64,000 nucleotides of DNA, taken from the NCBI GenBank assembly GCA_947471745.1, contig CANJKZ010000018.1, positions 20,818 to 84,817 on the forward strand, given 5' to 3'. A program made the position numbers and the translations under genes. The number at the start of each line of letters is the position of its first letter. Position 1 is the first letter of the stretch. The notes under the pieces were generated by a model that was not told where the DNA came from, did no database searches, and saw only the letters and a program-made list of their open reading frames with translations. This stretch comes from Closterium sp. Naga37s-1. Its lineage: Eukaryota > Streptophyta > Zygnematophyceae > Desmidiales > Closteriaceae. Positions 1 through 11,700 of this stretch are shown one piece after another.

Positions 1-1084
1 CACCGCCACCCCCACCGCCTCCACCGCCTCCGCTGCCTCCACTGCCGCCGCCGCCTCCACCGCCTCCTCCACCGCCGCCTCCTCCGCCACCTCCGCTACC
101 ACTGCCACCGCCGCCGCGGCCTCCGCCTCCACTGCCGCCACCGAACCCCCCACCCCCACCTCCACCTCCACCGCTACCCCCACTCCCCCCACTGCCTCCA
201 CCTCCACCTCCACCGCCCGCTCCTCCAGCTCCCTTGCCCCCCTTGCCCTTGCCAGGGCGGCGTCTCCCGCTAGGGGCAGACGCCGCACCGACCGACTCAA
301 GACCAAGGAGGTCGGCCGAAGCAGCAGAGGCAACAGAGGGCAGCAGGGGGGAGGGAGAACACCCCTCAAAGATGGGGGTGCGCGGGTCACCTCGAGAGGC
401 TCCTACAGCGACTATGCTCTTTTCTATCGCGAGGAGGGCCTTCTCGAGGAGGTCTACAGTGAGTGTGGTGGGACAGACTGAGAGAAAGTGGTCCCTGACT
501 ACTCGAAGGGAGTCAGGGAGGCGAGTGACTAGGAAGTACAGAGTGATGTACATGGGGGGGGGGTTCGCGGTGCAGAAGTCAGCAGGAAGTGCAGCGCGGT
601 AGCGAGTGTCACTAGTGCGGAGGTGCGTAATGAGGTCAGCAACGGTGGGAAAAGAAGCAAGGTCAGGGAAGAGGTACGGCAGCATGAGACGGCTCAGTGC
701 AGCAGTGGAAGGGGAGGAGTAGCGCGCGACTACAGCGGCGTACAAGGTCTGAGCACTCTTGTACTGACTAAAGTGCGCACGCTCGGAGGTAGGGAGGTGG
801 CGACGCACAGCAAGACGTGCAGCAGCATCGCGCGTGGCCCACTGGGAGCGAACAGTGGCGTCAGCATCAGCAGCAGGGGCAGGGGAAGCGCCAGAGGTGA
901 GGTCAAAGAGAGAGAGGCCGTCCGCCCTATCGCACTGTAAGAACAGCTGTAGGTCATCTACCCAGACCTCAAAGTCAATGGCCCGACCCTCAGCGTCAAA
1001 AGTGAGGACACTAGGGGTAGCCATGACAGCAGTAGACCAGCAGTGCAAGGAGTAGGGGAAGAGCACGCAGTGACAGAGGGTCTG

Positions 1085-1890
1085 TGCTCACCGGACAGGG
1101 CTGCTCGGGCGGCTCGGCTGCAGGGCGGCTCGGCCGCTGCTGTTGGGCGGCTCGGCTGGGCCGCTGACGTAGGGCGGCTGGGCCGCTGTAGAGGAGTGGC
1201 GGGGCCGCTGCAGAAGGACGGCGGGGCCGCTGGGTAGTGAGGCGGCGGGGCCGCGAAGACGGGCGGCGGGGCCGCTGCAGAGAAGCGGCGGGGCCGCAGT
1301 GAAGGGCGGCGGGGCCGCAACGAGAGAGGCGGCGGGGCCGCAGCGAGAGAAGCGGCGGGGCCGCGAAGTCGGGCGGCGGGCGCTGAGTAGGGCGGCGGGG
1401 CCGCAGTGAGAGGCGGCGGGGCCGCAGCGAGAGAGGCGGCGGGGCCGCGAAGACGGGCGGCGGGGCCGCAGAGACGGGTGGCGGGGCCGCAGTGAGTGGC
1501 GGCGGGGCCGCAGCGAGAGATGGTGGCGGGGCCGCGAAGACGGGCGGCGGGGCCGCAACGAGAGAGGCGGCGGGGCCGCAGAAAAGGGCGGCGACGGGCC
1601 GTAGGCGGCGCGAAGCCGCAGGTAAGGGCGGCGACGGGCCGGGGCGGCTCGAAGCCGCAGGTAGAGGCGGCGCGAAGCCGCGGGAAGGGCGGCGACGGGC
1701 CTGGGCGGCGCGAAGCCGCCGGTAGGGGCGGCGCGAAGCCGCCGGTGAGGGCGGCGCAAAGCCGCGGGTAAGGGCGGCGACGGGCCGGGAAAAGGGCGGC
1801 GCGCCGCAGCCGCTAGGGCGGCTCGACGCGACCGTAAGGGCGGCGCGACGGGCCGCTAGGTGCGACTCGACGGGCCGCTAAAAAAAAAGG
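1085..1890. repeat. GC-rich tandem-repeat leader of copia-A4
   Basis: Irregular array of short units built on GGCGGCGGGGCCGC with 6-12 bp spacers, grading into units built on GGGCGGCGACGGGCC. It lies between the primer-binding site and gag, so it is transcribed leader. Long open frames across it come from base composition. The same array is at 30,517-31,320 and 56,735-57,538. Confidence 0.8.
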
Positions 1891-1960
1891 CAGGCGCGAC
1901 TCGAGGCGCGCTTCGGTGGGCCCAAGGAACAGTCCCTAGAGGGGACCTGCTCTGATTCCA

Positions 1961-2092
1961 TGAGAGAATGAGAACGAGAATGAATGAACTATGAAATGAA
2001 GTGAGTACAAATATGAAACCCTAATTGGTTGTACCCCCTATGGGATACCCCACTATAGCCTACACAACAGCATAAGCTATAATGTTCTGACA
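1961..2092 (-). repeat. 5' LTR of copia-A4
   Basis: 132 bp, TGTCAGAAC...CTCTCA on the minus strand, the TG/CA ends typical of LTRs. It matches the LTRs of copia-A1 and A2 almost perfectly. It is followed on its inner side by the initiator-Met-type primer-binding site. Confidence 0.9.
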
Positions 2093-2883
2093 GAGTTCGC
2101 GTACAACAACTCGCCTTCCGCCACGACCCAACAGTCACCATTTTACATGAATTACGGACAAGACCCAACAGTACCCATGACCCCGAATCCCAACAACCCA
2201 GTGCCACGAGCGCAACAGTTCGCCGAAATATTACAAGCAGCACGGACCCGGGCGGCGGACGCAATTAAAAAATCGAACATCATCGCTAAACGCAACGCCG
2301 ACCGCCGACCGCCACCGCCGACCTGTCACTTACCGCCCGACGACCTAGTCTTACTCGACACCCATAACCTCCGCCTACCCATTACTCCAAAACTCCGCCC
2401 TCGATATTGTGGGCCATTCCGCATCAGCCACATGATTACACCCGTCACCGCCCATCTCCTCCTCCCTGCTGACTGGTACGTCAGCCCGTCCTTCCACGTC
2501 AGCCTGCTCCGCCCCTACGTACCATCCACCAGCCAACTGCCCCGCAACCGCCCAGCCAGCATGACACGACCGCCGACCGAGCCAATCATCACACCCGAAG
2601 AGATTTTGAGCCACCGAGTTCGTGACCCATGAGGAGCTCGAAGGATCGAATTCCTGATCCGCTAGAGAGACCGTACACCCACCGAAGACAACTGGGTTCC
2701 CCTGGAAAGAATCGACAACCACCCCGTCCTCACCGAGTATCCGCGCAGCCGAAATTTTCGGGATGTACACGCACTTTCATAAAAGAGGGCCTCCTTAAGG
2801 GGGGGGGGGGAAGTGTAAGGAAAATTCCTTTTCCTTACTTCGCGTCCCTGCTCAGCGCGTACACCACTGTAGCACCACAGTCA
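2093..2883 (+). mobile_element. Ty3/gypsy chromovirus, 3' fragment with start of LTR
   Basis: Begins abruptly inside the integrase C-terminal region (FYMNYGQDPTVPMTPNP at about 2,140), passes the GPY/F-like module (RPRYCGPFRI, about 2,400), the HVSLLRPY segment and a chromodomain-like region (about 2,585-2,755), then a polypurine tract with a G run (2,797-2,813) and the first 70 bp of the LTR (TGTAAGGAAAATTCC, from 2,814). It stops where copia-B starts. Equivalent pieces are at 11,457-12,239, 31,527-32,315 and 57,746-58,536. Degenerate fragment. Confidence 0.85.
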
Positions 2884-3599
2884 ACACCAAGACTAGCGGC
2901 GTGACAACAGTGGCCAGGAGACGCGTGACAGTAGGACTAGCAGCACGAAGGGAGTCAGACTCCGGGTCAGAAGGGGCAGGAAGAGAGGACGCAGGAGGAG
3001 ACGGCAGAGGGACACGCTGTGGAGCAGTGGAAGGGCGCAGAGCCATCCGGTGCATGCCAGGGACAGGAGGAGGACGCTGACGCGAACCACGACGACTAGT
3101 GCTAGCAGCACGAACAGGCGACGCAGGATGAGACGCAGGCTTACGACGCTCAGGAGGACCTCCGGTCGGACCAGTGTAAGGAGAAGGAGCAGGCAGTGGG
3201 GAGGCGGGCTGTAACTGTGACTGCGACTGGATAGGCGGTGGACACCCTAAGGAAGGAGCAGGACCAGTAGAAGGCGGAAGACCAAGAACCTGCTGAAGGA
3301 GCGGAACGTAGTACGGCCGCGGCCGCGCAGCGCCTCCAGAACCAGCAGGGACAGAACCAGCACCCCCAGTGGCAGCTCCAACTCCAGCAGTACCACCAGC
3401 TCCATCAGCACCTCCAGCAGCACCAGAAGCGCCAACTCCAGCACCCACAGGAGCACCGGCTCCAGCAGCACCTCCAGCTCCAGCACCTCCAGCAGCTCCA
3501 GCTCCAGCAGGACCATCAGAAGCTCCAGCAGCGCCAGCAGCTCCAGCTCCAGTGCCTCTAGCAGCACCTGCGGGACCCGTGGCCCCAGAACCACCAGCA

Positions 3600-4960
3600 A
3601 CTGACTCGTCAAATGTGACGCCCTGAGAGGACAGAACACGGCGCGAGGTGGGGTGGTAAAACTGCCAACCAGGCGCGTCAGGGGGGAAGCCAAGGAAGAC
3701 GCAGGAAACATCACGGGAGGACAGCTTGTCCGCTGACAAGTCGCGGACGAAAGCTCGAGATCCCCAGACACGGAACGCAGATGCATCGCCCACCTTCCCC
3801 GTCCACCACAAAGTAGGTGTGGTCTCCGGCATGGAGACCCGGGGCTGGAGGTTCAGCTGATGCGCCGCGTACTGAACCGCGAACGGCCACAGAAAATGGG
3901 GAGCAGCCGCATGGATCATGGACGTACGAGCGGCATCTATGACCATGCCAATGCGGCGCTCAGCAATCCCATTTTGCTGCGGAGAGGCCGGAAGCGTGAA
4001 CGTCTAGCGGATGCCCTCCGCACGACAGAAGGCTCGCAGAAGGTCGGAGGAAAACTTTCCACCTCTGTCGGAGTGCAGACGCAGAACAGGAAGGTCCGAG
4101 CCGAAACTCTCGCTGAGCTGACGACGGGCAGCGAGGATCCAGTCGATCAGCACCTCAGTGACCTCACCCTTGCTGCACAAGGGGAAGACTGTGGTGTAAC
4201 GCGAGTAGTCGTCAACGACCAGCAGAAAGTAGCGCTCGTGACCCTGGTCACGGACGCGGGCTGGGCCCCACACGTCCATGTGAAGCGTCTGCAGGGGAGC
4301 CTCCGTCGGAGGGAACTCGGAGGAGTGAGGAGCGGCGCGCTGCCGCCCCTCGATGCAAGGAACGCAGGTAGGGGCAGGCCCCGGGGGAAGGGGAGGGAGA
4401 GACCGGGGAAGACCAGTGACAAGGACACGGGAGGCCGTGCCTCGGAGACGAGGCAGGGAGGGGTGACCAAGGCGGTGGTGCCAAAGGAGAGTCCGGTGAG
4501 ACAGGAGGCGACACGAGCAGGGGGCAGACTCAGGACCTGACCGGGACGCTGCAGCAAACACCTGACCCGACGCAGCTACCTGACCAGACTCAGGAACCGG
4601 AGGAGACACGGTAGTCAGAGTGTACAGACTCGACCCAGGCTGACGGGAGAACGTGGCCAGGTGCCGGCCCGTCCGAGTACACGAACAGTGGGTCACCCGC
4701 TGACCTCCAGGAGTGAACTGGTCAACCCACGCATCCTGAAGGTCAGCTCCACTCACCAAGTTCGTGGAGAACGAGGGGAGGTGGAGGCCAGACAGAGAGC
4801 TAGACGGGACCGCCGGACATGGCAGAACCGTGGAGGAGTGTGCAAAGACCGGACCCCCAGAGGGGTCAGCAAGAGAGACTGCCACTGGCCGACTAAGCGG
4901 CGAGAGTGTGGTGCAGTCGCGAAAGAAGGAGCGGGAAGCACCCGAGTCAAGGGTGAAAGT
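3600..4960 (-). pseudogene. Copia-B protease and integrase region
   Basis: On the minus strand the protease motif DSGA lies near 4,940. The GAG-pre-integrase zinc-binding segment (LLWHHRLGHPSLPRLRG) is near 4,450-4,500. The integrase core begins near 4,280 (HMDVWGPARV, YFLLVVDDYSRYTTVFPL) and continues through LRLHSDRGGKFSS (about 4,060) and an IAERRIGMV segment near 3,950. The integrase tail (FYHPTSRRVLSSQ) lies near 3,640. Family knowledge: these make the polyprotein that matures and inserts the element's cDNA. Fossil coding sequence, not expected to act as a host gene. Confidence 0.85.
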
Positions 4961-5299
4961 GTGCAAGGCTGCAGCAGGCGCAGTACCAGGGAGAGTAGAC
5001 GCACCAACACCTGGAGCAGTGGACTCACTAGCGCCTAGAGCAGCAGCCTCACCGGCACCTGGAGCAGGAGACGCACCAGCACCTAGAGCAGCAGCCTCAC
5101 CAGCACCTAGAGCAGCAGACTCAATACTTGGGTCAGGCGGCACACACAGGTAACAGGCACCCTCGGCACTAGTAGGCAATGCATACATGGCAGTGGGGAT
5201 AGCATCATAGTTAGGAGCAAAGATATCTACCCTCTGCCTAAGCAGCTCCAGCCGGGAGGGGAGCTCAGCGTCGTCGCCAAACTCTGTACGCCAGGCGTC

Positions 5300-6040
5300 G
5301 CTTAGACTGGCGAAGCAGCATGACTTTGTGTGACCAACCGTCCCGCAAGGCCGACCAGCCCGAGCACCAGTGCGAATGACGTACGGGCAGTGAGCAGTAC
5401 TCCGTAACCCTCTACTCTGAGCGTACCACTCACGAAGCTGCTGGGGCGAAAGGACCGCGCGCGGACGCTGCTGCAGCTGCACCTGGTCACTACAAGAAGC
5501 TCCCGAACGACCCGCTCCAGGGCGACTCCCACCACGGCCACCCCTACAACCCCAACTAGCCTACCACTCACGAAGCTGCTGGGGCGTGAGGGACTCACGC
5601 GGACGTCGCTGGAGCTGCATCTGGCCACCGCCAGGAGCAGCAGTAGCAGTAGTAGCCACAGTAGCAGCAGTAACAGCATTAGCAGCAGTAGCAGCAGTCG
5701 CAGCAGTAACAGCAGTAGCAACAGTAGCAGCAGTAGCAGCGCGGCCACCCCTACAACCCTACTAGCGTACCACTCACAAAGCTGCTGGGGCGTGAGGGAC
5801 TCACGCGGACGTCGCTGGAGCTGCATCTGGCCACCGCCAGGAGCAGCAGTAGCAGTAGTAGCAGTAGCAGCAGCAGTAGCAGTAGAAACAGCAGTAGCAG
5901 CACGGGCAGGGCAGTGTGGCTCAGTAGAGCAGGGCTGCACATCCCGGCAGCACGACACGGCTTGGCTGGGCGGCTCGGCGTCGCAAGGCGGCTCGGCTAA
6001 GCTGGGCGGCGCGGCTCGGCTGGCAGGCACGCGCGGCAGG
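5300..6040 (-). pseudogene. Copia-B gag region with atypical zinc-binding motif
   Basis: The gag C-terminal part carries the SPQQLREWYA motif also found in copia-A (there LSPQQLREWYTA), followed by a Cys/His cluster of pattern CX13CX4HX3C near 5,310-5,390. The upstream part is low-complexity Ala/Thr and Gln/Ser codon runs and includes repeated copies of the REWYA-coding segment. The CCHC knuckle usual in copia gag is not seen; the Cys/His cluster may replace it. Confidence 0.65.
5430..5910. repeat. Triplicated gag segment with AGC/AGT trinucleotide runs in copia-B
   Basis: Three copies of a segment containing GAAGCTGCTGGGGCG (at about 5,435, 5,570 and 5,776) are separated by AGCAGTAGCAGTAGTAGC-type trinucleotide runs at 5,635-5,745 and 5,840-5,905. 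The pattern suggests local tandem duplication followed by trinucleotide slippage. Copy at 61,080-61,560. Confidence 0.8.
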
Positions 6041-6389
6041 CAGGCCAGCGCAGCAGCGCGCTAGTAAGGCAGGCGCGCGGGAAGCGCGGGTAGGGCAAGT
6101 GCTCACCCGTGGCAGGAAGGGCAGTCGCTCGCCGGGCGAACAGGGCAGGCGCACGACGGCGGCGACGGCGGGGCCGGGACAGCTGCAGGGCGGGGCCGCG
6201 ACAGCGGCAGGGGGCTCCGCGGCAGCTGCTGCAGGGCGGGGCCGCGACTGCTGCAGGCGGCTCCGCGGCAGCTACAGCAGGGCGGGGCCGCGACTGCTGC
6301 AGGCGGCTCCGCGGCAGCTGCTGTAGGGCGGGGCCGCGACGGCGGCAGGGGGCTCCGCATCAGCTGCTGCAGGGCGGGGCACCGAGGCT

Positions 6390-6910
6390 GCTGCTGCAGG
6401 GGGCGCCGCGACGAGCAGGGGCGACGCCCCGGGGGCGCCGCGACGAGCAGGGACGGCGCCCAGGGGGCGCCGCGACGAGCAGGGGCGACGCCCCGGGGGC
6501 GCCGCGACAAGCAGGGACGGCGCCCAGGGGGTGCCGCGACGAGCAGGGGCGACGCCCCAGGGGCGCCGCGACGAGCAGGGAAGGCGCCCCGGGGGCGCCG
6601 CGACGAGCAGGGAAGGCGCCCAGGGGGCGCCGTGACGAGCAGGGGCGACGCCTCGGGGGTGCCGCGACGAGCAGGAACGGCGCCCAGGGGGCGCCGCGAT
6701 GAGCAGGGGCGATGCCCCGGGGGCGTCGCGAGAAGCAGGGACAGCGCCCAGGGGGCGCCGCGACGAGCAGGGGCGACGCCCCGGGGGCGTCGCAACGAGC
6801 AGGGACGGCGCCCAGGGGGCACCGCGACGAGCAGGGGCGACGCCCCGGGGGCGCCGCGATGAGCAGGGACGGCGCCCAGGGGGGGCGCCGTGACGAGCAA
6901 GGGGGGGACG
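6390..6910. repeat. 32-bp minisatellite in the copia-B leader
   Basis: About sixteen units of 31-32 bp starting GCCGCGACGAGCAGGG, alternating between GGCGACGCCCCGG and ACGGCGCCCAGG second halves. It lies between the primer-binding site and gag of copia-B. The second copy is at 62,055-62,570. Confidence 0.85.
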
Positions 6911-6954
6911 CCGCGCGGGTCCCGCAGGGGCGTCGCGACGAGCAGGGTTTAGGG

Positions 6955-7165
6955 CGGCGCGCGGGCTGCAGAGGCAGCTCCCACAGGCTGCAGAGGCAGG
7001 CACGGCTGCAGGGGCTGCTCCCACGGGCTGCAGGGGCAGGCACGGCTGCAGAGGCAGCGCCCACGGGCTGCAGGGGCAGGCACGGCTGCAGAGGCAGCGC
7101 CCACGGGCTGCAGGGGCAGGCACGGCTGCAGGGGCAGGCACGGCTGCAAGGGCAGCGCGGCTGCA
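6955..7165. repeat. 40-bp minisatellite in the copia-B leader
   Basis: Units of about 40 bp containing CACGGCTGCAGAGGCAGC and CCACGGGCTGCAGGGGCAGG, exact period 40 between 7,021, 7,061 and 7,101. It lies next to the primer-binding site. Copy at 62,620-62,830. Confidence 0.8.
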
Positions 7166-7244
7166 GGGGCAGCTTAAAAAAAAAATCAGTTAGGGCAAGG
7201 CGGAACGTTCGGTGGGCCCTAGGAACGATTCTGCTCTAATACCA

Positions 7245-7363
7245 TGTAAGAATAAGAACGAGGAATGAATGAACTAGCAAGCAGGTGGGTACAAGTATGA
7301 AAACCTAAAAGAGTTGTACCCCATATTGTCTACCCCACTACAGCCTACAATATAGTTCTGACA
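7245..7363 (-). repeat. 5' LTR of copia-B
   Basis: 119 bp, minus strand TGTCAGAACTATATTG...CTTATTCTTACA. It shares the core GTAGGCTGTAGTGGGGTA and GGGGTACAAC...TAGG with the copia-A LTRs. The primer-binding site TGGTATTAGAGCAG follows at 7,231-7,244. On its outer side (7,364) gypsy sequence begins directly. Confidence 0.85.
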
Positions 7364-7467
7364 GGTAGACGTCTCTCAGCAACACAGCACCGCCGCTCGT
7401 AGTGCTCTCTCGTAAGCACGCACGGCCACGACAGAGGCTCTCGCTGAGCTTGCCCGACACCCCCGCC

Positions 7468-8645
7468 ATGGCCGAATTCACTCTCGCGACACTAACGTAG
7501 GAGCAACTCGACCGTCTCGTGCGCCAAGTTGAGGATTCGGCGCTCGAAATTGCGACGCTCACGGCGGAACGTGACTCCGCGCGTCAGCAATCCACGGTGA
7601 ATATTCCAGCGCCACCACACGCACCTGCAAATGCACCTGCACAATCGGAGGAGCCGATCATCATTTCATCAGGCACACCGACACAGAATGACAGCGTGGG
7701 ACAACGCTCAGGCGCAGCCAGTGATGGCGCCGCCCATTCGATGACTAGCATGGAAAGGAACAGGGTCGCGCCAAGCCTGCGGGAGCCTCGCGAAGCCCGT
7801 CGGCACGTGGAATTTGCGGCGACAAGCGGCGACCACGCCATCATGGCGCCAATGCCACTCAAGCCGCAGCGCCCGCCCTGTTTCGACCCGAGCCAGCGTG
7901 GAGGTCCGACGGTTCAGTCGTGGGTCTTCACAATGAACGTATTCTTAGACGCAAATTATGTCGAGTCGGGCGCAGCGAAGATTAGATACGCCGTCTTGCT
8001 GCTGAGGGGCCCCGCCATGGACTGGTGGCGAGTCATCGTGACGTCGCCACGCGCCTACGAGCCACCGTTGCAAGAGGAAGGGTCCGCAGGTCCAGCCGTC
8101 ACCTGGAGCTCATTCTGCGAAATCGCCCAGTACAGCACGTGGGATGCGTGGTGCGCAGGGCTTCGGGCGCGCTTCGAGCCAATCGCGGCTACTATTTCGG
8201 CGCGTCAGAAACTGCGTACTTGGCGGCAGCTCGGGTCGGTCCAAGACTATACGAGCGGTTTTCTCGCATTATGCGAGCAAGTCGGCTACATGCACGAAGC
8301 GGAGCGGGTGGACCGTTACGTCGGAGGGCTGAAGCCGGACATCTCGCACAAAATCATGCTACGCGGACTCTCGAATTTCAACGAGAATCTCGCGCTCGCC
8401 GAGAAAATCGACTTTTTGCGCCGTCCGAGACCGGGATCCTACTACGGACATCGCCCTCGGGGACCGATCGAGCACGCCACCGTACATGCCGTTGCGACAA
8501 ATGCAACTGCCGCGCCATTTAAGGGGCGCTGCTTTGCTTGCAACAGGCCGGACCATCGCAAGAGTGAGTGCCCAGAGGAGCTGAGGCGCCGCGGAGCAGA
8601 GCAGGGGAGGGAGTCTCCAAGGCAAGGAAACGCCAGCAGTCAGTA
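7468..8645 (+). pseudogene. Gypsy G1 gag region
   Basis: Starts MAEFTLATL; the middle part is the retrotransposon gag domain (W/L-rich segment about 7,910-8,350) and the end carries a canonical zinc knuckle CFACNRPDHRKSEC (CX2CX4HX4C) near 8,530-8,575. Family knowledge: gag packages the element RNA. The beginning is repeated at 63,123 onward at the right edge. Confidence 0.85.
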
Positions 8646-8779
8646 GGAATCGGGCCAACTACTGACGAGACTGCCTGCTCGCCCAACCCCACCGACCCTC
8701 ACCGAGTCACAGTACCGATTCATGCTATCGATCGGGCTCGGACGAATAAGGAGGGTACAGCGTCGGATTGCCCAGTACT

Positions 8780-11700
8780 GATCCACGGGAAAACACAGGG
8801 AGCAGCAGTGAAGATTTTTATTGACGGAGGAGCAAGTCACAGTTGAGTTAATACCGCAACCGCACGGAAACTGCAACTGACACTTGGTCGGTGTTTACCA
8901 GAGATAGATGCACACTTAGTTGATGGCATGCCACTGGCCATACGGGAAAAGGTGGAGAGAGTCAAAGTCCGTTGCGGGGGGAATTTTGGGTTTACACAGG
9001 AAATGCTCGCGACGACACTGGATGGGCACGACATTTTACTGGGACGTGATTGGTTGCGACGGTATAACCCGCGAATTGACTGGACGACGGGTGGCTGCAC
9101 TGTGCGAAGTAGCGGTAACTGGGTCGAACTACCTCGCTGGCAGTCGCCTGAGTCTTCAACGGTACACGTCAACGCCGTCACCATGAAACGGGTTGTCGCC
9201 GCTGGAGCTGACGTTACGCAGTAGACATTGCAGTGGTAGAAGAAGCAGAGCAACCAAGTGAATTCAAGAAACTGCTGGCAACGGTACCGCCCAAACTACA
9301 GGAACTGTTGAAACGATACCCGTGGATTTCTCCTGACGATTTACCGGAGGGACTGCCACCTCAGCGAGCACATGACCACCGAATAGAATTAGAACCAGGG
9401 GCACAACCAACCTTACAGCGCTAGTTCAGACTGACACGGCCCGAGCTCGACGAATTGAGGAAGCAGTTAGATTACCTGTTAGAGAAGAAATTCATCGGAC
9501 CGAGTTCGTCACCGTTCGCCGCACCGATACTGTTCACGCCGAAAAAAGACGGAGGGCTTCGCATGTGCATCGATTACAGAGCGCTCAACAGGGTAACAGT
9601 CAAGTCGCGGTATCCCATTCCCCGCGCCGACGAACTGATAGACCAACTGCGAACAGCACGGGTTTTTTCAAAAATTGATTTACGAGGGGATTACGGTTAC
9701 CATCATATTAGAGTCGAACCATCGGACTGCACCAAAACAGCTTTTCGGACTAGATACGGGTCATTCGAGTACACCGTAATGCCCTTCGGGCTGACCAACG
9801 CACCGGCGACTTTTCAGATGACCATGAACGAAGCGTTTAGGCCGCTTTTAGATAACTGCGTGATAGTTTACCTCGACGACATCCTCGTCTACAGTCGTGA
9901 CAAGCAGCAGCACTTAGCCGATCTGGAAGCGGTATTTAAAATTTTAGACGAGCATCGGCTACTGACCAAGGGTTCCAAGTGCGAGTTTTTTCAGGACAGG
10001 CTAGAGTTTTGGGGGAACGTCATTTCGGAGGCTGGGGTCGAAATTGACCCGAAGAAGTTGGACACGGTAAAAGCTTGGCACCCCCCGACGAATATCAAGG
10101 AACTGCAAAGTTTTTTAGGGTTCGTCAATTACGTGCGTCGGTTCGTCCCCGACATGGCACGGTTAACTGTGCCGCTGACAGACTTGCTACGGAAGGGGGT
10201 CGCTTTTACGTGGGGGGAGAAAGAGCATGCTGCCTTCTCTGCCCTGAAAAATATTCTCTGTTCACCGCCCGTGCTACGCATCGCCGACCCACACCGCCCA
10301 TTCGAAGTAGTTACAGACGCAAGCGACATCGCCATCGGAGCAGTACTGCTACAGGATTTCGGCAACGGCCTACAGCCCATCGCATACGAGTCACGAAAAG
10401 TGCATCCGCCCTAGAAAAATTACCCGATACACGACCGCGAAATGCTTGCGATCGTGCACGCATTCAAAGTGTGGCGCTGTTACTTGACCGGCACAGACGT
10501 GACAGTACGGACAGACCATAAATCACTACAGTACCTCCGCGCACAGCCACACCTCAACCCACGACAGATTCGCTGGGTCGATTTCCTCGAGTCAAACTTC
10601 CACTATACAGTTACCTACAAAAAAGGGGCATTGAACATCGCCGACGCACTGACCCGCCCCACTGCCCAGCTCCACGCAATACTACTTGCCCAGACCAGCC
10701 CACTACTGACAGGCCTACTTACCCACGGGTACCAAACGGATCCATTCATCACAGGAGGAAATTCGCAGCAGTTTGTAGCAGCAAAGGGAGTCTATTACGT
10801 AAAAGCCGGGACCGACCGCATCTGGGTACCAGGGTATACACTGCTACGGGAATTACTATTACAGGAAGCATACGACGGAGTTACCTCGGGGCATTTCGGG
10901 GTAGAAAAAACACGGCAGCAGCTGCAGGGGTATTCTTACTGGCCCGAAATGTTGACCGACGTTCAACGACACGTGGCATCATGTCCCACTTGACAGATCA
11001 TGAAGTCATCACGGAAGCGGCCGGCAGGACAGTTGCAGCCGATACCACCCCCAGAGCATGCTTGGCAGTAGGTGACGATGGACTTCGTCACGGGGTTACT
11101 GGCCGGAGCGAGTGGGAACGACGCGATCCTGGTCGTCGTCGATCGACTAACGAAAATGGCACACTTCGCAGCCTGCAAGAAATCAATCACAGCCGAAGAA
11201 ACAGCTCGCCTATTCATCACCACCGTCGTTCGACTGCACGGGATACCAGCAGCGATCATCAGCGACGGAGACACGAAATTCACCAGCAACTTCTGGCGGA
11301 ACCTGTGGCAGCAGTTCGGCACGCGACTACAGTTCAGTTCTTCGTACCACCCCAAAACCGACGGACAGACAGAAAGAACAAATCAGACCATGGGAGCAAC
11401 TCATCCGAGCCACATGCGACGACCCAACCACCTAGGAACAACAGCTGCCACTCATCGAGTTCGCGTACAACAACTCGCCTTCCGCCACGACCCAACAGTC
11501 ACCATTTTACATGAATTACGGACAAGACCCAACAGTACCCATGACCCCGAATCCCAACAACCCAGTGCCACGAGCACAACAGTTCGACGAAATATTACAA
11601 GCAGCACGGACCCGAGCGGTGGACGCAATTAAAAAATCGAACATCATCGCTAAACGCAACGCCGACCGCCACCGCCGACCTGTCACTTACCGCCCGACGA

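Larger units (their letters stand above)
1..2092 (-). mobile_element. Copia-A4, 5' part of a Ty1/copia element cut by the window edge
   Basis: Read on the minus strand it starts with a 132-bp LTR (1,961-2,092), a primer-binding site TGGAATCAGAGCAGG (1,946-1,960), a GC-rich leader, and gag starting near 1,024 with MATPSVLTFDAEG. The gag reading reaches a glycine run at 1-240. It is nearly identical to 29,433-31,526 (copia-A1) and 55,649-57,745 (copia-A2). The flank at 2,093 is gypsy sequence, as in A1 and A2, so these are block-duplicated copies and not independent insertions. Whether the rest of the element is present lies outside the window. Confidence 0.9.
2884..7363 (-). mobile_element. 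Copia-B, Ty1/copia element lacking its 3' part
   Basis: Minus-strand order: 5' LTR 7,245-7,363, primer-binding site 7,231-7,244 (TGGTATTAGAGCAG), leader with two minisatellites (6,390-7,165), gag (about 6,040 to 5,000), aspartic protease (FTLDSGASRSFFRD near 4,940), integrase (4,520-3,600) and a Gly/Ala-rich linker (3,600-3,250). Reverse transcriptase, RNase H and the 3' LTR are absent; the element ends at 2,884 against gypsy LTR sequence. Broken, with a few breaks besides the truncation. It is a different family from copia-A but has the same architecture. Second copy at 58,537-63,019. Confidence 0.9.

Noticed and set aside
5751-5942. Poly-Leu frame suggesting a membrane protein
   Set aside because: Translation of an AGC/AGT trinucleotide run in a third frame of copia-B gag.
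6103-6900. Long Arg/Pro/Ala-rich open frames on both strands of the copia leaders (also 1,088-1,759, 20,122-20,905, 39,426-40,181, 61,930-62,801)
   Set aside because: They follow tandem GC-rich repeats with no stop codons in any frame; several overlapping frames on both strands are equally open and none has a recognisable domain.
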